In this document: positions 6,520 to 15,224 of the stretch, in pieces
How positions within the stretch are numbered: the first letter of the stretch is position 1
Layout of the letters: each line of letters opens with the position of its first letter
Made by a program: the position numbers and the translations under genes
NCBI RefSeq assembly: GCF_001894825.1
Contig: NZ_BCWY01000093.1
Coordinates: 1 to 32,590, forward strand
Direction of reading: 5' to 3'
Source of the DNA: Rhodococcus jostii NBRC 16295
GTDB taxonomy: Bacteria; Actinomycetota; Actinomycetes; Mycobacteriales; Mycobacteriaceae
DNA: 32,590 bases
Notes under the pieces: model-generated
Told to the model about the DNA's origin: nothing
Databases searched by the model: none
Seen by the model: only the letters and a program-made list of their open reading frames with translations

Positions 6520-7524
6520 GTGAGCAACTGGACCGAGATGGCGCGTGAGATTTCCGAGAACGTGTTGTTCCCGGTGGCCGACAGCGTCGACGCCGACGGC
6601 GAGATTCCCGACAGTCACTTCGAGACGCTCGCCGCCGACGGCTTCTACGGCCTCGCGGCACCCGGCGAGGACGGTGTGACGCCGTCGGTGCTGGTCGATG
6701 TGATGGAAACGTTGTGCGGCGGCTGCCTCGCGACGGCGTTCACGTGGATGCAGCATCACGGCGTCGTCGCCGGTCTCGCCGGTTCACCGAACACCGCGCT
6801 GCAGGATCGCTACCTCGACGGGCTCATCGACGGCACGGTGCGGGCCGGCGTCGCCCTCGCCGGAGCGATTCCCGTCCCGCCGACACTGTGGGCACGCAGC
6901 GTCGACGACGGGTACGTGCTCGACGGGGTGTCGCCGTTCGTGACCGGCTGGGGCATCGTCGATCTGCTCCAGGTGTCGGCGCGCGACGAATTCGACGACT
7001 CCATCGTGCACGTCATCATTCCGGCGCAACCGCTCCGAGGCCTCACCGCCGAGGAACTGCCGCTGATCGCCGCCCGTGGGTCCAACACCGTGCGGTTGAC
7101 TTTCGACGGGCTCGCGATCCCACGGGATCTGGTAAGCGCCGTCGTCTCCCCCGACGATTTCGCGAAGAGCCAGATCTTCGGGTCGTGGATCAACGGATGC
7201 ATGGCGATGGGCGTCACCCGCCGGGCGATCAGCGAACTGGAAGCGCTCGGGGTCGACGCGGACCCGTTCGAGGAGCAGGCCGCCAGAGCACGTCTCGACC
7301 TGAACGCCGCACTCGAGGGCCGGACAGAGATCGCTGACGCGCGGGCTCGCGCATCGGAACTCGCCATCCGTACCGCCACCGCCCTCGTCACGGCGAAGGG
7401 CAGTTCGGCTCTGCTGGCCGGGAACACCGCGGAACGTCTGATGCGTGAAGCCACGTTCACGCTCGTCGCCGCGGGACGTCCCGCGATCAAGTCCGCTCTG
7501 CTGGAGCGATTGAGCCGCGACTAG
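6520..7524 (+). CDS. Short acyl-CoA dehydrogenase-like protein
   Basis: This 334-aa protein follows the acyl-CoA dehydrogenase fold: an N-terminal helical domain (to about 100), a middle beta domain with GYVLDGVSPFVTGWGIVD and RGSNTVRLTFDGLAIPRDLV (a normal ACAD strand pattern), and a C-terminal helical bundle. It is about 45-50 residues shorter than usual. The family's C-terminal signature with GG.GY and the region carrying the catalytic Glu are not recognisable: the end runs AKGSSALLAGNTAERLMREATF. It may bind FAD and act on an unusual substrate, or be non-dehydrogenating. Being directly after pcd suggests but does not prove a link to lysine breakdown. Substrate unknown. Confidence 0.75.
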   Translation: MSNWTEMAREISENVLFPVADSVDADGEIPDSHFETLAADGFYGLAAPGEDGVTPSVLVDVMETLCGGCLATAFTWMQHHGVVAGLAGSPNTALQDRYLDGLIDGTVRAGVALAGAIPVPPTLWARSVDDGYVLDGVSPFVTGWGIVDLLQVSARDEFDDSIVHVIIPAQPLRGLTAEELPLIAARGSNTVRLTFDGLAIPRDLVSAVVSPDDFAKSQIFGSWINGCMAMGVTRRAISELEALGVDADPFEEQAARARLDLNAALEGRTEIADARARASELAIRTATALVTAKGSSALLAGNTAERLMREATFTLVAAGRPAIKSALLERLSRD

Positions 7525-7535
7525 CCTCGATCTTT

Positions 7536-8072
7536 CTAGCGGGTGCGGACCCTGAGGTCACCGAAGAGCGAGTACGACACGACGCGGATCGTCGGGGCTC
7601 CGGGCCCGGGATCCTGTGCACCGGCGTCGAGTTCGCGGTCGCCGAAGAGGTCGAATCCGCCCACCTCGACATGCACGCCTTCCGGAACGGTGATCGTGCT
7701 GTCCCCGAACACGGTGACGAGAGTGATCGTCGATGTGCGGGCGACGATCACCGCCGACCGGAGGTCGAGCTTCACGTCGCCGAAAAGAAGTAGGGCCAGT
7801 GTCTTCACGGCGAGCGACCAGCGGCCGGAACGCTGGGTGTCGCCGAAGATTCCGATGATGGTGGACTGAGGTCGCGACACCGGGGGCGGCGGTGTGTCGA
7901 CGGGCACGAGTTCCCGGAGGCGCTCGAGGTCGGCGTCGAGTGACCACACGATGGCGGCCTGCTCCGAGTATTCCTCCAGCGTCAGGTGTCCATCGCCCAC
8001 CGCCTTCTCGAGGCGGACCTGTGCGGTCTCCCGGAGTCGGTCGAGTTCGTGGCTGTCCCCTGCAGCAGTCAT
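7536..8072 (-). CDS. DUF1707 protein with five FGD repeats (LiaF-like C-terminus)
   Basis: This 178-aa protein has an N-terminal DUF1707 domain (about residues 7-54, with LRETAQVRLEKAVGDGHLT) and a Pro-rich linker. Its C-terminal half contains five spaced FGD motifs (GIFGD, LLFGD, TVFGD, DLFGD, SLFGD), each starting a beta-strand pair. This pattern resembles the C-terminal beta domain of LiaF/YvqF-type cell-envelope stress proteins. No clear membrane span is seen. The ATG at 8072 is chosen because the domain begins there and a TACGGT box lies 6 nt upstream; an upstream in-frame ATG at 8132 would add 20 residues foreign to the family. It converges on the ACAD-like gene with an 11-bp gap. Confidence 0.8.
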   Translation of the reverse strand: MTAAGDSHELDRLRETAQVRLEKAVGDGHLTLEEYSEQAAIVWSLDADLERLRELVPVDTPPPPVSRPQSTIIGIFGDTQRSGRWSLAVKTLALLLFGDVKLDLRSAVIVARTSTITLVTVFGDSTITVPEGVHVEVGGFDLFGDRELDAGAQDPGPGAPTIRVVSYSLFGDLRVRTR

Positions 8073-8078
8073 GACTCC

Positions 8079-8084
8079 ACCGTA
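8079..8084 (-). promoter_or_regulatory. -10 box TACGGT before DUF1707 gene
   Basis: Minus-strand TACGGT lies 6 nt before the ATG at 8072. The intervening GGAGTC contains a GGAG that could instead act as a very close ribosome site, so leaderless status is less certain here than for other genes of the window. Confidence 0.4.
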
Positions 8085-8158
8085 GCTGTCGGTGCCCTCG
8101 TCTAGGGTCTGACGGCCCGACCCGTGATGCACCGCCCCTTCGACCGAAGCGAGTCAAC

Positions 8159-8314
8159 GTGTTCAGGATGATCGGCGCAGTTGCTCTGGCGCTACTCGCT
8201 GCGGCCGCCTACGTGATGGTCTCCGGACACGAGCCGGCCACCGTCGAGTTGCCGTCGCCGTCGTTCGTTCCCGCGGCAGTACCTGCGGCGGCGTCGCATC
8301 TCGCGACGGTGTGA
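8159..8314 (+). CDS. Small hydrophobic Ala/Pro-rich peptide
   Basis: A 51-codon GTG-start frame (or 48 codons from the ATG at 8168) encodes one hydrophobic helix near the N-terminus (MIGAVALALLAAAAYVMV), followed by a Pro/Ala/Ser-rich tail (VELPSPSFVPAAVPAAASH). The helix could be a signal anchor or a signal peptide. Third positions are strongly G/C, as in real genes here. It is divergent from the DUF1707 gene and ends 15 bp before the convergent HNH gene. No good ribosome site is visible. A TAGGGT at 8103-8108 is a possible -10. I know no family for it; it fits a gene missed by length filters. Confidence 0.45.
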   Translation: MFRMIGAVALALLAAAAYVMVSGHEPATVELPSPSFVPAAVPAAASHLATV

Positions 8315-8328
8315 CGGGCAGCCCACGG

Positions 8329-9792
8329 CTAGGGCACCCCGCCGTCGGCTCGAGCTCGTGATCGGGCTTTCCGCCGGGCACGACCGATCAGGTCACCGGG
8401 GTGGTGTCGGTGATTGATGCGCGGTTTTCTGTCCGGATCGATGTGCGGCGGTGGAATCCATTCGGTGCGTCCCGCGTACGGGCCACCTACCGGTGCGCTG
8501 GTGGTCGCCCAGCCCGCGGGTCCGTCGTGGATTTGGGCGTGGCAGGCATCGCACGCCAGTGTCAGTGAGTCGATGTCGGTGTGTCCGCCCTTACGCCACT
8601 CTCGCACATGGTGCACCGCGCACTGGCTGGCCGGGGCCGCGCAGCCCGCTCGTGTGCATCCGCCTTCGGCAGCGATGAGTGCGAGACGTTGATCCGCGCT
8701 GGCCACTCGTCGGCGCCGTCCCAGGTGCAGGGGCCGGCCGTCATGGTCGAACAGGACGAGCACGGGGTGGGCGTGTTCGGCAAGTTTCACTGCGTCGTCG
8801 ATGGGGAGGAGACCGCCGGTGGCGGTGGTGGCCACACCTCCGGCCGCTTTCTCGAGCTGGTCGAGGGTCATGGTGATGATCGCCGTGACGGGCAGGCCGC
8901 GATGCCGACCGGGGATGCCGGATTCGAGCATGACCCGGAACAACGCACCGAGAGCGTCGTGGTTCCGCTGCGCAGCTGTGCGCGTGTCCCTCGCCGCCGC
9001 CGCGACCAACGCCTCGCGGTCGATCGACGGATTTTCGGCGTCGCCGCTCGGTGATTCCGGGTCGTCCGGGTTGTTCATGCCGGGGCGAGCCCATGTCGCG
9101 AGGATCGGATCGAGAAGAGCGCGCGCGGTGGGGTCGAGTTCACCGGAGATCTTCGTCATCAGTTCGGCGTCTTGACGACCGAGGGAGATGCCGCGTCGGC
9201 GCGCACGGTCGCGGTCGTCCGTGAGATTGCCGTCCGGGTTGAGGTAGGCGAGGAGCCGATGACCGGCACTGTCCACGTCTTCCGGGGTACCGCCACGGGC
9301 ACATTCGGCCAGAATGGATTCGGCTGTGGCGGCGTCCGAGTTCGACACGGCGTGCGGGATCTTGCGCATGATCCTCGCGACTGCGCGTACGTGGTCGGGG
9401 CCGATGGCTCCGTCGCGTTGCGCGGCCGCGGTGTCCGGCAGAGCGGCGGGCAGGTCTTCGCCCGACAGCGTGTGCCAAGCTCCGAGGTTGCGGGCGGCCG
9501 AGACCCGCGCCGACGCGTCGGCCGCCGAGACGCGAAGCACGTCGATCAGGAGCTTGTTCGGTGAGTTGTAGCCGAGTTTCGCGGGGAGCGAGCGTTCCAC
9601 GCTCTCGACGATCAGCCGTTGCGACACCGCACCGACACGGCGGAGGGTCTTCTCGAGCTGCTGCATGGTCAGCACCACATCGGAATCCGGGACACCGCTG
9701 AGGTCTGCATCGAGCAGGCCCGTTCCGGCAGCGGCCAACGCAGTCAGATGTTCCGCCACCTGATCCAACGCCAACCCCCCGGTCGAACTCAT
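8329..9792 (-). CDS. DUF222/HNH (13E12-type) endonuclease-like protein
   Basis: This 487-aa protein has an N-terminal DUF222 region (helical, about residues 1-330, including LEKTLRRVGAVSQRL) and a C-terminal HNH domain with GCTRAGCAAPASQCAVHH, then HVREWRKGG and LACDACHAQIH. The paired Cys residues for zinc, the HH and the final CH are all intact. It is the type found in many copies in Actinobacteria and known in mycobacteria as the 13E12 repeat family. Its function is unproven; nuclease activity and mobile-element origin are suspected. The ATG at 9792 is chosen because TATGAC lies 6 nt upstream; the upstream ATG at 9945 would overlap the divergent DUF899 gene. From memory a similar gene (Rv3294c) sits here in M. 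tuberculosis. Confidence 0.85.
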   Translation of the reverse strand: MSSTGGLALDQVAEHLTALAAAGTGLLDADLSGVPDSDVVLTMQQLEKTLRRVGAVSQRLIVESVERSLPAKLGYNSPNKLLIDVLRVSAADASARVSAARNLGAWHTLSGEDLPAALPDTAAAQRDGAIGPDHVRAVARIMRKIPHAVSNSDAATAESILAECARGGTPEDVDSAGHRLLAYLNPDGNLTDDRDRARRRGISLGRQDAELMTKISGELDPTARALLDPILATWARPGMNNPDDPESPSGDAENPSIDREALVAAAARDTRTAAQRNHDALGALFRVMLESGIPGRHRGLPVTAIITMTLDQLEKAAGGVATTATGGLLPIDDAVKLAEHAHPVLVLFDHDGRPLHLGRRRRVASADQRLALIAAEGGCTRAGCAAPASQCAVHHVREWRKGGHTDIDSLTLACDACHAQIHDGPAGWATTSAPVGGPYAGRTEWIPPPHIDPDRKPRINHRHHPGDLIGRARRKARSRARADGGVP

Positions 9793-9798
9793 GTGCGA

Positions 9799-9804
9799 GT
9801 CATA
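9799..9804 (-). promoter_or_regulatory. -10 box TATGAC for leaderless HNH gene
   Basis: Minus-strand TATGAC followed by 6 nt and the ATG at 9792, with no Shine-Dalgarno sequence. The sixth base departs from the TANNNT pattern. Confidence 0.35.
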
Positions 9805-9906
9805 CTGCGCCCCACCGACAAGTTCACCGGCCACGAACTGATTCGTAGTGGCTCGAGACGAGGGTCGCCTGCGAGGATCACAGGTGCCCGAGAGAGGAGA
9901 CGGACG

Positions 9907-10659
9907 ATGACAGTGCCCGATCCACAGGTCACCACCCGCGAGCAATGGCTCGTCGCGCGGCGCGAACTACTCGCACAGGAGAAGGACCTGACTCGCCACC
10001 GCGACCGGGTCAACGCCGCCCGGCGCGCGCTGCCGATGGTCGAGATCACCGAGAAGTACGTGTTCGACGGCCCCCGCGGCAGGACCGGACTCGGAGATCT
10101 GTTCGACGGTCGCAGCCAACTCCTGATCTACCACTTCATGTTCGAACCGGACGCCGACGAAGGATGTCCCTCCTGCTCGTTCACGATGGACAACGTCGGT
10201 GACCTCCACCACCTCTACGCGAGAGACACCGCGTTCGCGGTCGTCTCGCGCGCACCGCTGCACAAGCTCGAGCACTACCGGCAACGCATGGGCTGGACCT
10301 TCCCCTGGTACTCCTCGCAGGGCAGCGACTTCAACTACGACTTCCACGTCACCCTCGACGCGACGGTCGCACCGATCGATTACAACTACAAGGACCAGGC
10401 CGAACTCGAACGTATGGACCCCGCCTGGGAAGGCTGGTCCGGCGAAGAGCACGGTGTCAGCGCATTCCTCCGCCAGGGTGAGCGCATCTTCCACACCTAC
10501 TCCGGCTACGCCCGCGCCACCGAACCACTCCTGGGCACCTACCACTGGCTCGACCTCACCGCCCGCGGACGCCAGGAGGACTGGGAACCAGAACCCCGCC
10601 GCGGCGACGACCCCTTCATGAGTTGGCTGCGCCGCCACGACGAGTACGAACCGACCTGA
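9907..10659 (+). CDS. DUF899 thioredoxin-like protein
   Basis: This 250-aa protein belongs to the DUF899 group, an AhpC/TSA-like thioredoxin fold. Landmarks are the N-terminal ARRELLAQEKDLTRHRD.V, RR.LPMVEI..KYVFDGP, LLIYHFMF with a CPSC pair (GCPSCSFTMDN), SRAPL.KLE.YR.RMGW.FPWYSS and FNYDF. The C-terminus has TYSGYARATEPLLGTYHWLDLTARGR. The single CxxC is the likely redox or metal site. The family is cytosolic; its reaction is unknown. The ATG at 9907 has a good AGGAG site 7 nt upstream, unlike most unit-leading genes here. It stands alone between a divergent HNH gene and a terminator at 10661. Confidence 0.88.
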   Translation: MTVPDPQVTTREQWLVARRELLAQEKDLTRHRDRVNAARRALPMVEITEKYVFDGPRGRTGLGDLFDGRSQLLIYHFMFEPDADEGCPSCSFTMDNVGDLHHLYARDTAFAVVSRAPLHKLEHYRQRMGWTFPWYSSQGSDFNYDFHVTLDATVAPIDYNYKDQAELERMDPAWEGWSGEEHGVSAFLRQGERIFHTYSGYARATEPLLGTYHWLDLTARGRQEDWEPEPRRGDDPFMSWLRRHDEYEPT

Positions 10660-10660
10660 T

Positions 10661-10686
10661 CGCGGGGAGCGACGATTCTCCCTGCG
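10661..10686 (+). terminator. Hairpin after DUF899 gene
   Basis: The stem of 10661-10669 with 10678-10686 is 9 bp with one G-T wobble and an 8-nt loop. It begins 2 nt after the DUF899 stop and has no T-tract. It would separate that gene from lhr. Confidence 0.45.
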
Positions 10687-10702
10687 TGTCGTACCCCCGG
10701 TG

Positions 10703-10708
10703 CACTAT
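10703..10708 (+). promoter_or_regulatory. -10 box CACTAT for leaderless lhr
   Basis: CACTAT (A at position 2, T at position 6) lies 6 nt before the GTG at 10715. It supports that start over the in-frame GTG at 10700, which would place the start codon upstream of the -10 box. Confidence 0.35.
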
Positions 10709-10714
10709 GGAACG

Positions 10715-13700
10715 GTGACCGACGTCCTGGGCAGGTTCTCTGCTGCCACCCGCGAGTGGTTCGACGGTGCGTTTCCTGCGCCGACGGCCGCGCAGCTCGG
10801 TGCCTGGGAGTCGATCGCGAGCAAAGCGAACACACTGGTCGTCGCCCCGACAGGGTCGGGCAAGACGCTGTCCGCCTTCCTGTGGTCCCTCGATCAACTG
10901 GCCGCCACCGACGGGAAGGACCGCAAGACCAAGGTCCTCTACATCTCCCCGCTCAAAGCGCTGGGCGTGGACGTCGAACGCAACCTGCGCGCTCCGCTCG
11001 TCGGGATCACGCAGACGGCCAAGCGGCTCGGACTCACGCCGCCGGAGATCTCGGTGGGCGTCCGCTCCGGCGACACACCGGCGGGCGACCGGCGCGCGCT
11101 GATCAAGAACCCGCCCGACATCCTCATCACCACGCCCGAGTCGCTGTTCCTGATGCTCACGTCCGCGGCGCGCGAGACGCTGACCCGGGTCGACACCGTC
11201 ATCGTCGACGAAGTGCACGCCGTGGCCGGCACGAAACGTGGGGCCCACCTCGCCCTGTCCCTCGAGCGCCTCGACCAGCTCCTCGACACCCCGGCGCAGC
11301 GCATCGGGCTGTCCGCGACGGTGCGGCCACACGAGGAGGTGGGCCGGTTCCTGTCCGGTTCGGCGCCCATCCGGATCGTGGCGCCGCCGTCGCCGAAGAC
11401 GTTCGACCTCACCGTGCAGGTGCCGGTCGAGGACATGACGGAACTCGGGCTCGCGGAACCGGCCGAGGGTTCGGCGTCGGCGACCCCCCAGGCCGGGTCG
11501 ATCTGGCCGCACGTCGAAGAACAGATCGTCGACCTCGTGCTGGCTCACCGCTCATCGATTGTGTTCGCCAATTCGCGCCGGCTCGCCGAGCGGCTCACCG
11601 CGCGGCTCAACGAGATCTACGCCGCACGCGCCGGGACCGGCGTGGACAAGAACCCGAAACCGGCGTCGCAGATCGGCTCGCCGTCCGAGGTCAATTTCGG
11701 CGCGGATCCGCTGCTCGCCCGCGCCCACCACGGTTCGGTCAGCAAGGATCAAAGAGCCCTGATCGAAGACGACCTGAAGTCGGGACGGCTGAGGTGCGTG
11801 GTCGCGACGAGCAGCCTCGAACTCGGAATCGACATGGGCGCAGTCGATCTCGTGATCCAGGTGGAGGCGCCACCGTCGGTGGCGAACGGCCTGCAGCGAG
11901 TCGGCCGCGCCGGACACCAGGTCGGGGAGATCTCCCGCGGCGTCGTGTTCCCCAAGCACCGCACCGATCTCGTGCACTGCGCCGTCACCGTCGAGCGGAT
12001 GGTCACCGGCAAGATCGAGGCACTCGCCGTCCCCGCCAACCCCCTCGACATCCTCGCCCAGCACACGGTGGCGGCCACCGCACTCGAACCGCTCGACGTC
12101 GACGACTGGTTCGAGACGGTCCGGCGCAGCGGTTCGTTCGCGACGTTGCCGCGCTCGGCGTACGAGTCCACCCTCGACCTCCTCGCGGGCCTCTACCCGT
12201 CCGACGAGTTCGCCGAACTCAGGCCCCGGCTCGTCTGGGACCGCGAGGCCAACACCCTTACGGGCCGTCCGGGCGCGCAGCGACTCGCGGTCACGTCGGG
12301 TGGCGCCATCCCCGACCGCGGTCTGTTCACGGTGTACATGGTCGGCGAGAAAGCGTCCCGTGTAGGCGAACTCGACGAGGAGATGGTGTACGAGTCGCGG
12401 GTCGGCGACGTCTTCGCGCTCGGGGCAACCAGCTGGCGGATCGAGGAGATCACGTTCGACCGGGTGCTGGTCAGTCCCGCCTACGGGCAACCCGGGCGAC
12501 TGCCGTTCTGGCACGGTGACGGTCTGGGGCGTCCGGCGGAGCTGGGTGAGGCACTCGGACAGTTCCTGCGGGAGATCTCACTCGGGCACGAGACGGAGGT
12601 GCAGGAACGTTGCCGCACCGGCGGACTCGACGACAACGCCACCAACAATCTCGTTCAGCTCGTCGCCGAGCAGAAGACGGCGACCGGACAGGTCCCCACC
12701 GACCGCACCCTGGTGGTCGAACGGTTCCGTGACGAACTCGGCGACTGGCGCCTGATCCTGCACTCGCCGTACGGTCAGCGCGTCCACGCGCCGTGGGCGT
12801 TGGCGGTGAGCGCGCGGCTGAGCGAACGATACGGTCTCGACTCGAACGCGACAGCCTCCGACGACGGCATCATCGTCCGCCTCCCCGACACCGAGGACAC
12901 CCCGCCCGGTGCCGACCTGTTCGCGTTCGACACCGACGAGATCGAGGACATCGTCACCGAACAGGTCGGTGGTTCCGCGCTGTTCGCATCGCGGTTCCGC
13001 GAGTGTGCGGCCCGGGCGCTGCTGCTGCCGCGGCGCACGCCGGGCAAACGCGCCCCGCTCTGGCAGCAGCGGCAGCGGTCCGCGCAGCTGCTCGACGTGG
13101 CCCGCAGGTATCCGACGTTCCCGATCCTCCTCGAGACCGTCCGCGAGTGCCTGCAGGACGTGTACGACCTTCCCGCGCTGAAAGACCTGTTCCGCCGGCT
13201 CGCTCGTCGCCAGATTCGCATCGTCGAGGTCGAGACGCAGTCGCCGTCGCCGTTCGCGGGTGCTCTGCTGTTCAACTACGTCGGCGAGTTCATGTACGAG
13301 GGCGACAGTCCCCTCGCCGAACGCCGGGCAGCCGCGCTGTCCCTGGACTCGACGCTGCTCGCGGAGCTGCTCGGGCGAGTGGAACTGCGCGAACTGCTCG
13401 ACGCCGACGTCATCGCCCACGCCGAACTCGAACTGCAGCGCCTGCTCCCCGACCGCAAGGCGAAGGACCTCGAGGGCGTAGCCGACCTGCTGCGCCTCCT
13501 CGGGCCACTCACCTCCGACGAGGTCACCGTACGGTCGACGACCGATCCCACCCCCTGGCTCGACGAGCTCGTCCGTGCGAAGCGAGCGCTCTCCGTCTCG
13601 TTCGCCGGCCGCGACTGGTGGACGGCCATCGAGGATGCCGCGCGTCTGCGGGACGGACTCGGGGTGCCGCTGCCGATCGGGGTTCCCGCCGCCTTCATCG

Positions 13701-15223
13701 AACCCGTCGACGATCCGCTGGCCGACCTGATCAGCCGGTACGCCCGCACCCATGGTCCGTTCACTGTCACCGATGCGGCCGCCCGTTTCGGTCTCGGTTC
13801 CGCGGTGGCCCGCGACGTGTTGCAGCGACTCGCGCAGGGCAAGCGGGTGGTCGAGGGCGAGTTCCGGCCCGGCGCCACGGGAAGTGAATGGTGCGACGCC
13901 GAGGTTCTCCGCCGGCTCCGCAGGCGTTCGCTGGCCGCCGCGCGACAGGAGGTCGAACCGGTCAGCACCGCGACGCTCGGCCGGTTCCTCCCGAGCTGGC
14001 AGCACGTCGGGGGCACGCTGCGCGGCATCGACGGAGTGGCGACCGTCGTGGAACAGCTTGCGGGCGTCCCGGTTCCCGCCTCGGCACTCGAGTCGCTGAT
14101 CCTGCCGTCCCGAGTGGCCGACTACTCCCCCGCCATGCTCGACGAACTCACCTCCACCGGTGAGGTGTTGTGGTCGGGCGCAGGCAGCATCTCCGGGAAG
14201 GACGGATGGGTGTGTCTCCACCCCGCCGACACCGCACCGCTCACCCTGACCGCGCCGGCGGAGTCGGAACTGTCGGATGTGCAGAGCCGGACCCTCGACA
14301 CGCTGTCGGGCGGCGGCGCGTACTTCTTCCGGCAACTCGCCGACACCCTCGAGATGTCCGACGACACCGCGCTGGCCACCGCATTGTGGGATCTGGTGTG
14401 GCTCGGACACATCGGCAACGACACGCTCGCCCCGGTCCGCGCTCTGCTGTCGGACACGTCCAGGACCACCACGAGCCACCGCTCGCCGCGACGACCACCG
14501 CGCGCCCGCGCCTACCGCAGCCTGGCGGTTCCGAAGCGCACCGCGCCGCCCACGGTCGGGGGACGATGGTCGATCCTGCCCGCCGCCGAGCCCGATGCCA
14601 CGCTGCGTGCCAGCGCCACCGCCGAACTCCTGCTGGAGCGATACGGGGTGGTGACGCGCGGGTCGGTGATGACCGAGAACGTTCCCGGCGGGTTCGCTCT
14701 GATGTACAAGGTGCTGGGCACATTCGAGGACAACGGCCGCTGCCGGCGGGGGCATTTCGTCGAGACGCTCGGCGGTGCGCAGTTCTCCACTCCACCGGTG
14801 GTGGACCGACTCCGGAGTTTCGGCGACTCGCTCGAGGGCCGGCACACCACGCTGCCCGCCGTGACGCTCGCCGCCAGCGATCCCGCCAACCCGTACGGCG
14901 CGGCCCTCCCCTGGCCGAAACGCGGCGACGACGCGCCCGCGCACCGGCCGGGACGCAAGGCCGGCGGCCTGGTGGTGCTCGTCGAAGGCGAACTGATCCT
15001 GTTCGTCGAACGTGGCGGGCGAACGGTCCTCACGTTCACCGACGACCCCGGTGTTCTCCGCACCGCGGCCGTCGCCCTCGCCGGAGTCGTCAAACGCGGC
15101 GGGATCGACAAGATCGTGGTCGAGAAGGTCGACGGTGACACCATCCACGGCAGCGACTTCGCGCCGATCCTGACCGAGGCCGGGTTCTCGCCCACCCCGC
15201 GCGGATTCCGGTTGCGAGCCTGA
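10715..15223 (+). CDS. lhr: Large ATP-dependent helicase Lhr
   Basis: This 1502-aa superfamily-2 helicase is a 3'-5' DNA translocase acting in DNA repair. The N-terminal core shows Walker A APTGSGKT (44-51), a DEVH box (165-168), SATVRP, the SLELGIDMGAVD motif V and QRVGRAGHQ (from 394). The winged helix and the Lhr-specific beta-barrel follow, then the long C-terminal domain found in full-length bacterial Lhr (about residues 850-1502). The start at 10715 follows the leaderless rule and matches the FSA.TR.WF...F..PTAAQ N-terminus of mycobacterial Lhr. nei2 begins 1 nt after its stop, forming a two-gene repair operon also present as Rv3296-Rv3297. No frameshift was seen. Confidence 0.96.
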   Translation: MTDVLGRFSAATREWFDGAFPAPTAAQLGAWESIASKANTLVVAPTGSGKTLSAFLWSLDQLAATDGKDRKTKVLYISPLKALGVDVERNLRAPLVGITQTAKRLGLTPPEISVGVRSGDTPAGDRRALIKNPPDILITTPESLFLMLTSAARETLTRVDTVIVDEVHAVAGTKRGAHLALSLERLDQLLDTPAQRIGLSATVRPHEEVGRFLSGSAPIRIVAPPSPKTFDLTVQVPVEDMTELGLAEPAEGSASATPQAGSIWPHVEEQIVDLVLAHRSSIVFANSRRLAERLTARLNEIYAARAGTGVDKNPKPASQIGSPSEVNFGADPLLARAHHGSVSKDQRALIEDDLKSGRLRCVVATSSLELGIDMGAVDLVIQVEAPPSVANGLQRVGRAGHQVGEISRGVVFPKHRTDLVHCAVTVERMVTGKIEALAVPANPLDILAQHTVAATALEPLDVDDWFETVRRSGSFATLPRSAYESTLDLLAGLYPSDEFAELRPRLVWDREANTLTGRPGAQRLAVTSGGAIPDRGLFTVYMVGEKASRVGELDEEMVYESRVGDVFALGATSWRIEEITFDRVLVSPAYGQPGRLPFWHGDGLGRPAELGEALGQFLREISLGHETEVQERCRTGGLDDNATNNLVQLVAEQKTATGQVPTDRTLVVERFRDELGDWRLILHSPYGQRVHAPWALAVSARLSERYGLDSNATASDDGIIVRLPDTEDTPPGADLFAFDTDEIEDIVTEQVGGSALFASRFRECAARALLLPRRTPGKRAPLWQQRQRSAQLLDVARRYPTFPILLETVRECLQDVYDLPALKDLFRRLARRQIRIVEVETQSPSPFAGALLFNYVGEFMYEGDSPLAERRAAALSLDSTLLAELLGRVELRELLDADVIAHAELELQRLLPDRKAKDLEGVADLLRLLGPLTSDEVTVRSTTDPTPWLDELVRAKRALSVSFAGRDWWTAIEDAARLRDGLGVPLPIGVPAAFIEPVDDPLADLISRYARTHGPFTVTDAAARFGLGSAVARDVLQRLAQGKRVVEGEFRPGATGSEWCDAEVLRRLRRRSLAAARQEVEPVSTATLGRFLPSWQHVGGTLRGIDGVATVVEQLAGVPVPASALESLILPSRVADYSPAMLDELTSTGEVLWSGAGSISGKDGWVCLHPADTAPLTLTAPAESELSDVQSRTLDTLSGGGAYFFRQLADTLEMSDDTALATALWDLVWLGHIGNDTLAPVRALLSDTSRTTTSHRSPRRPPRARAYRSLAVPKRTAPPTVGGRWSILPAAEPDATLRASATAELLLERYGVVTRGSVMTENVPGGFALMYKVLGTFEDNGRCRRGHFVETLGGAQFSTPPVVDRLRSFGDSLEGRHTTLPAVTLAASDPANPYGAALPWPKRGDDAPAHRPGRKAGGLVVLVEGELILFVERGGRTVLTFTDDPGVLRTAAVALAGVVKRGGIDKIVVEKVDGDTIHGSDFAPILTEAGFSPTPRGFRLRA

Positions 15224-15224
15224 G

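Noticed and set aside
4930..6759. Open frame of about 600 codons antisense to pcd
   Set aside because: Same reason: the sense strand encodes a complete ALDH with all catalytic motifs.
6520..7524. Frameshift in the ACAD-like gene explaining its short length
   Set aside because: The frame is continuous with normal codon use to the stop, and the next gene follows after 11 bp, leaving no room for a lost C-terminus.
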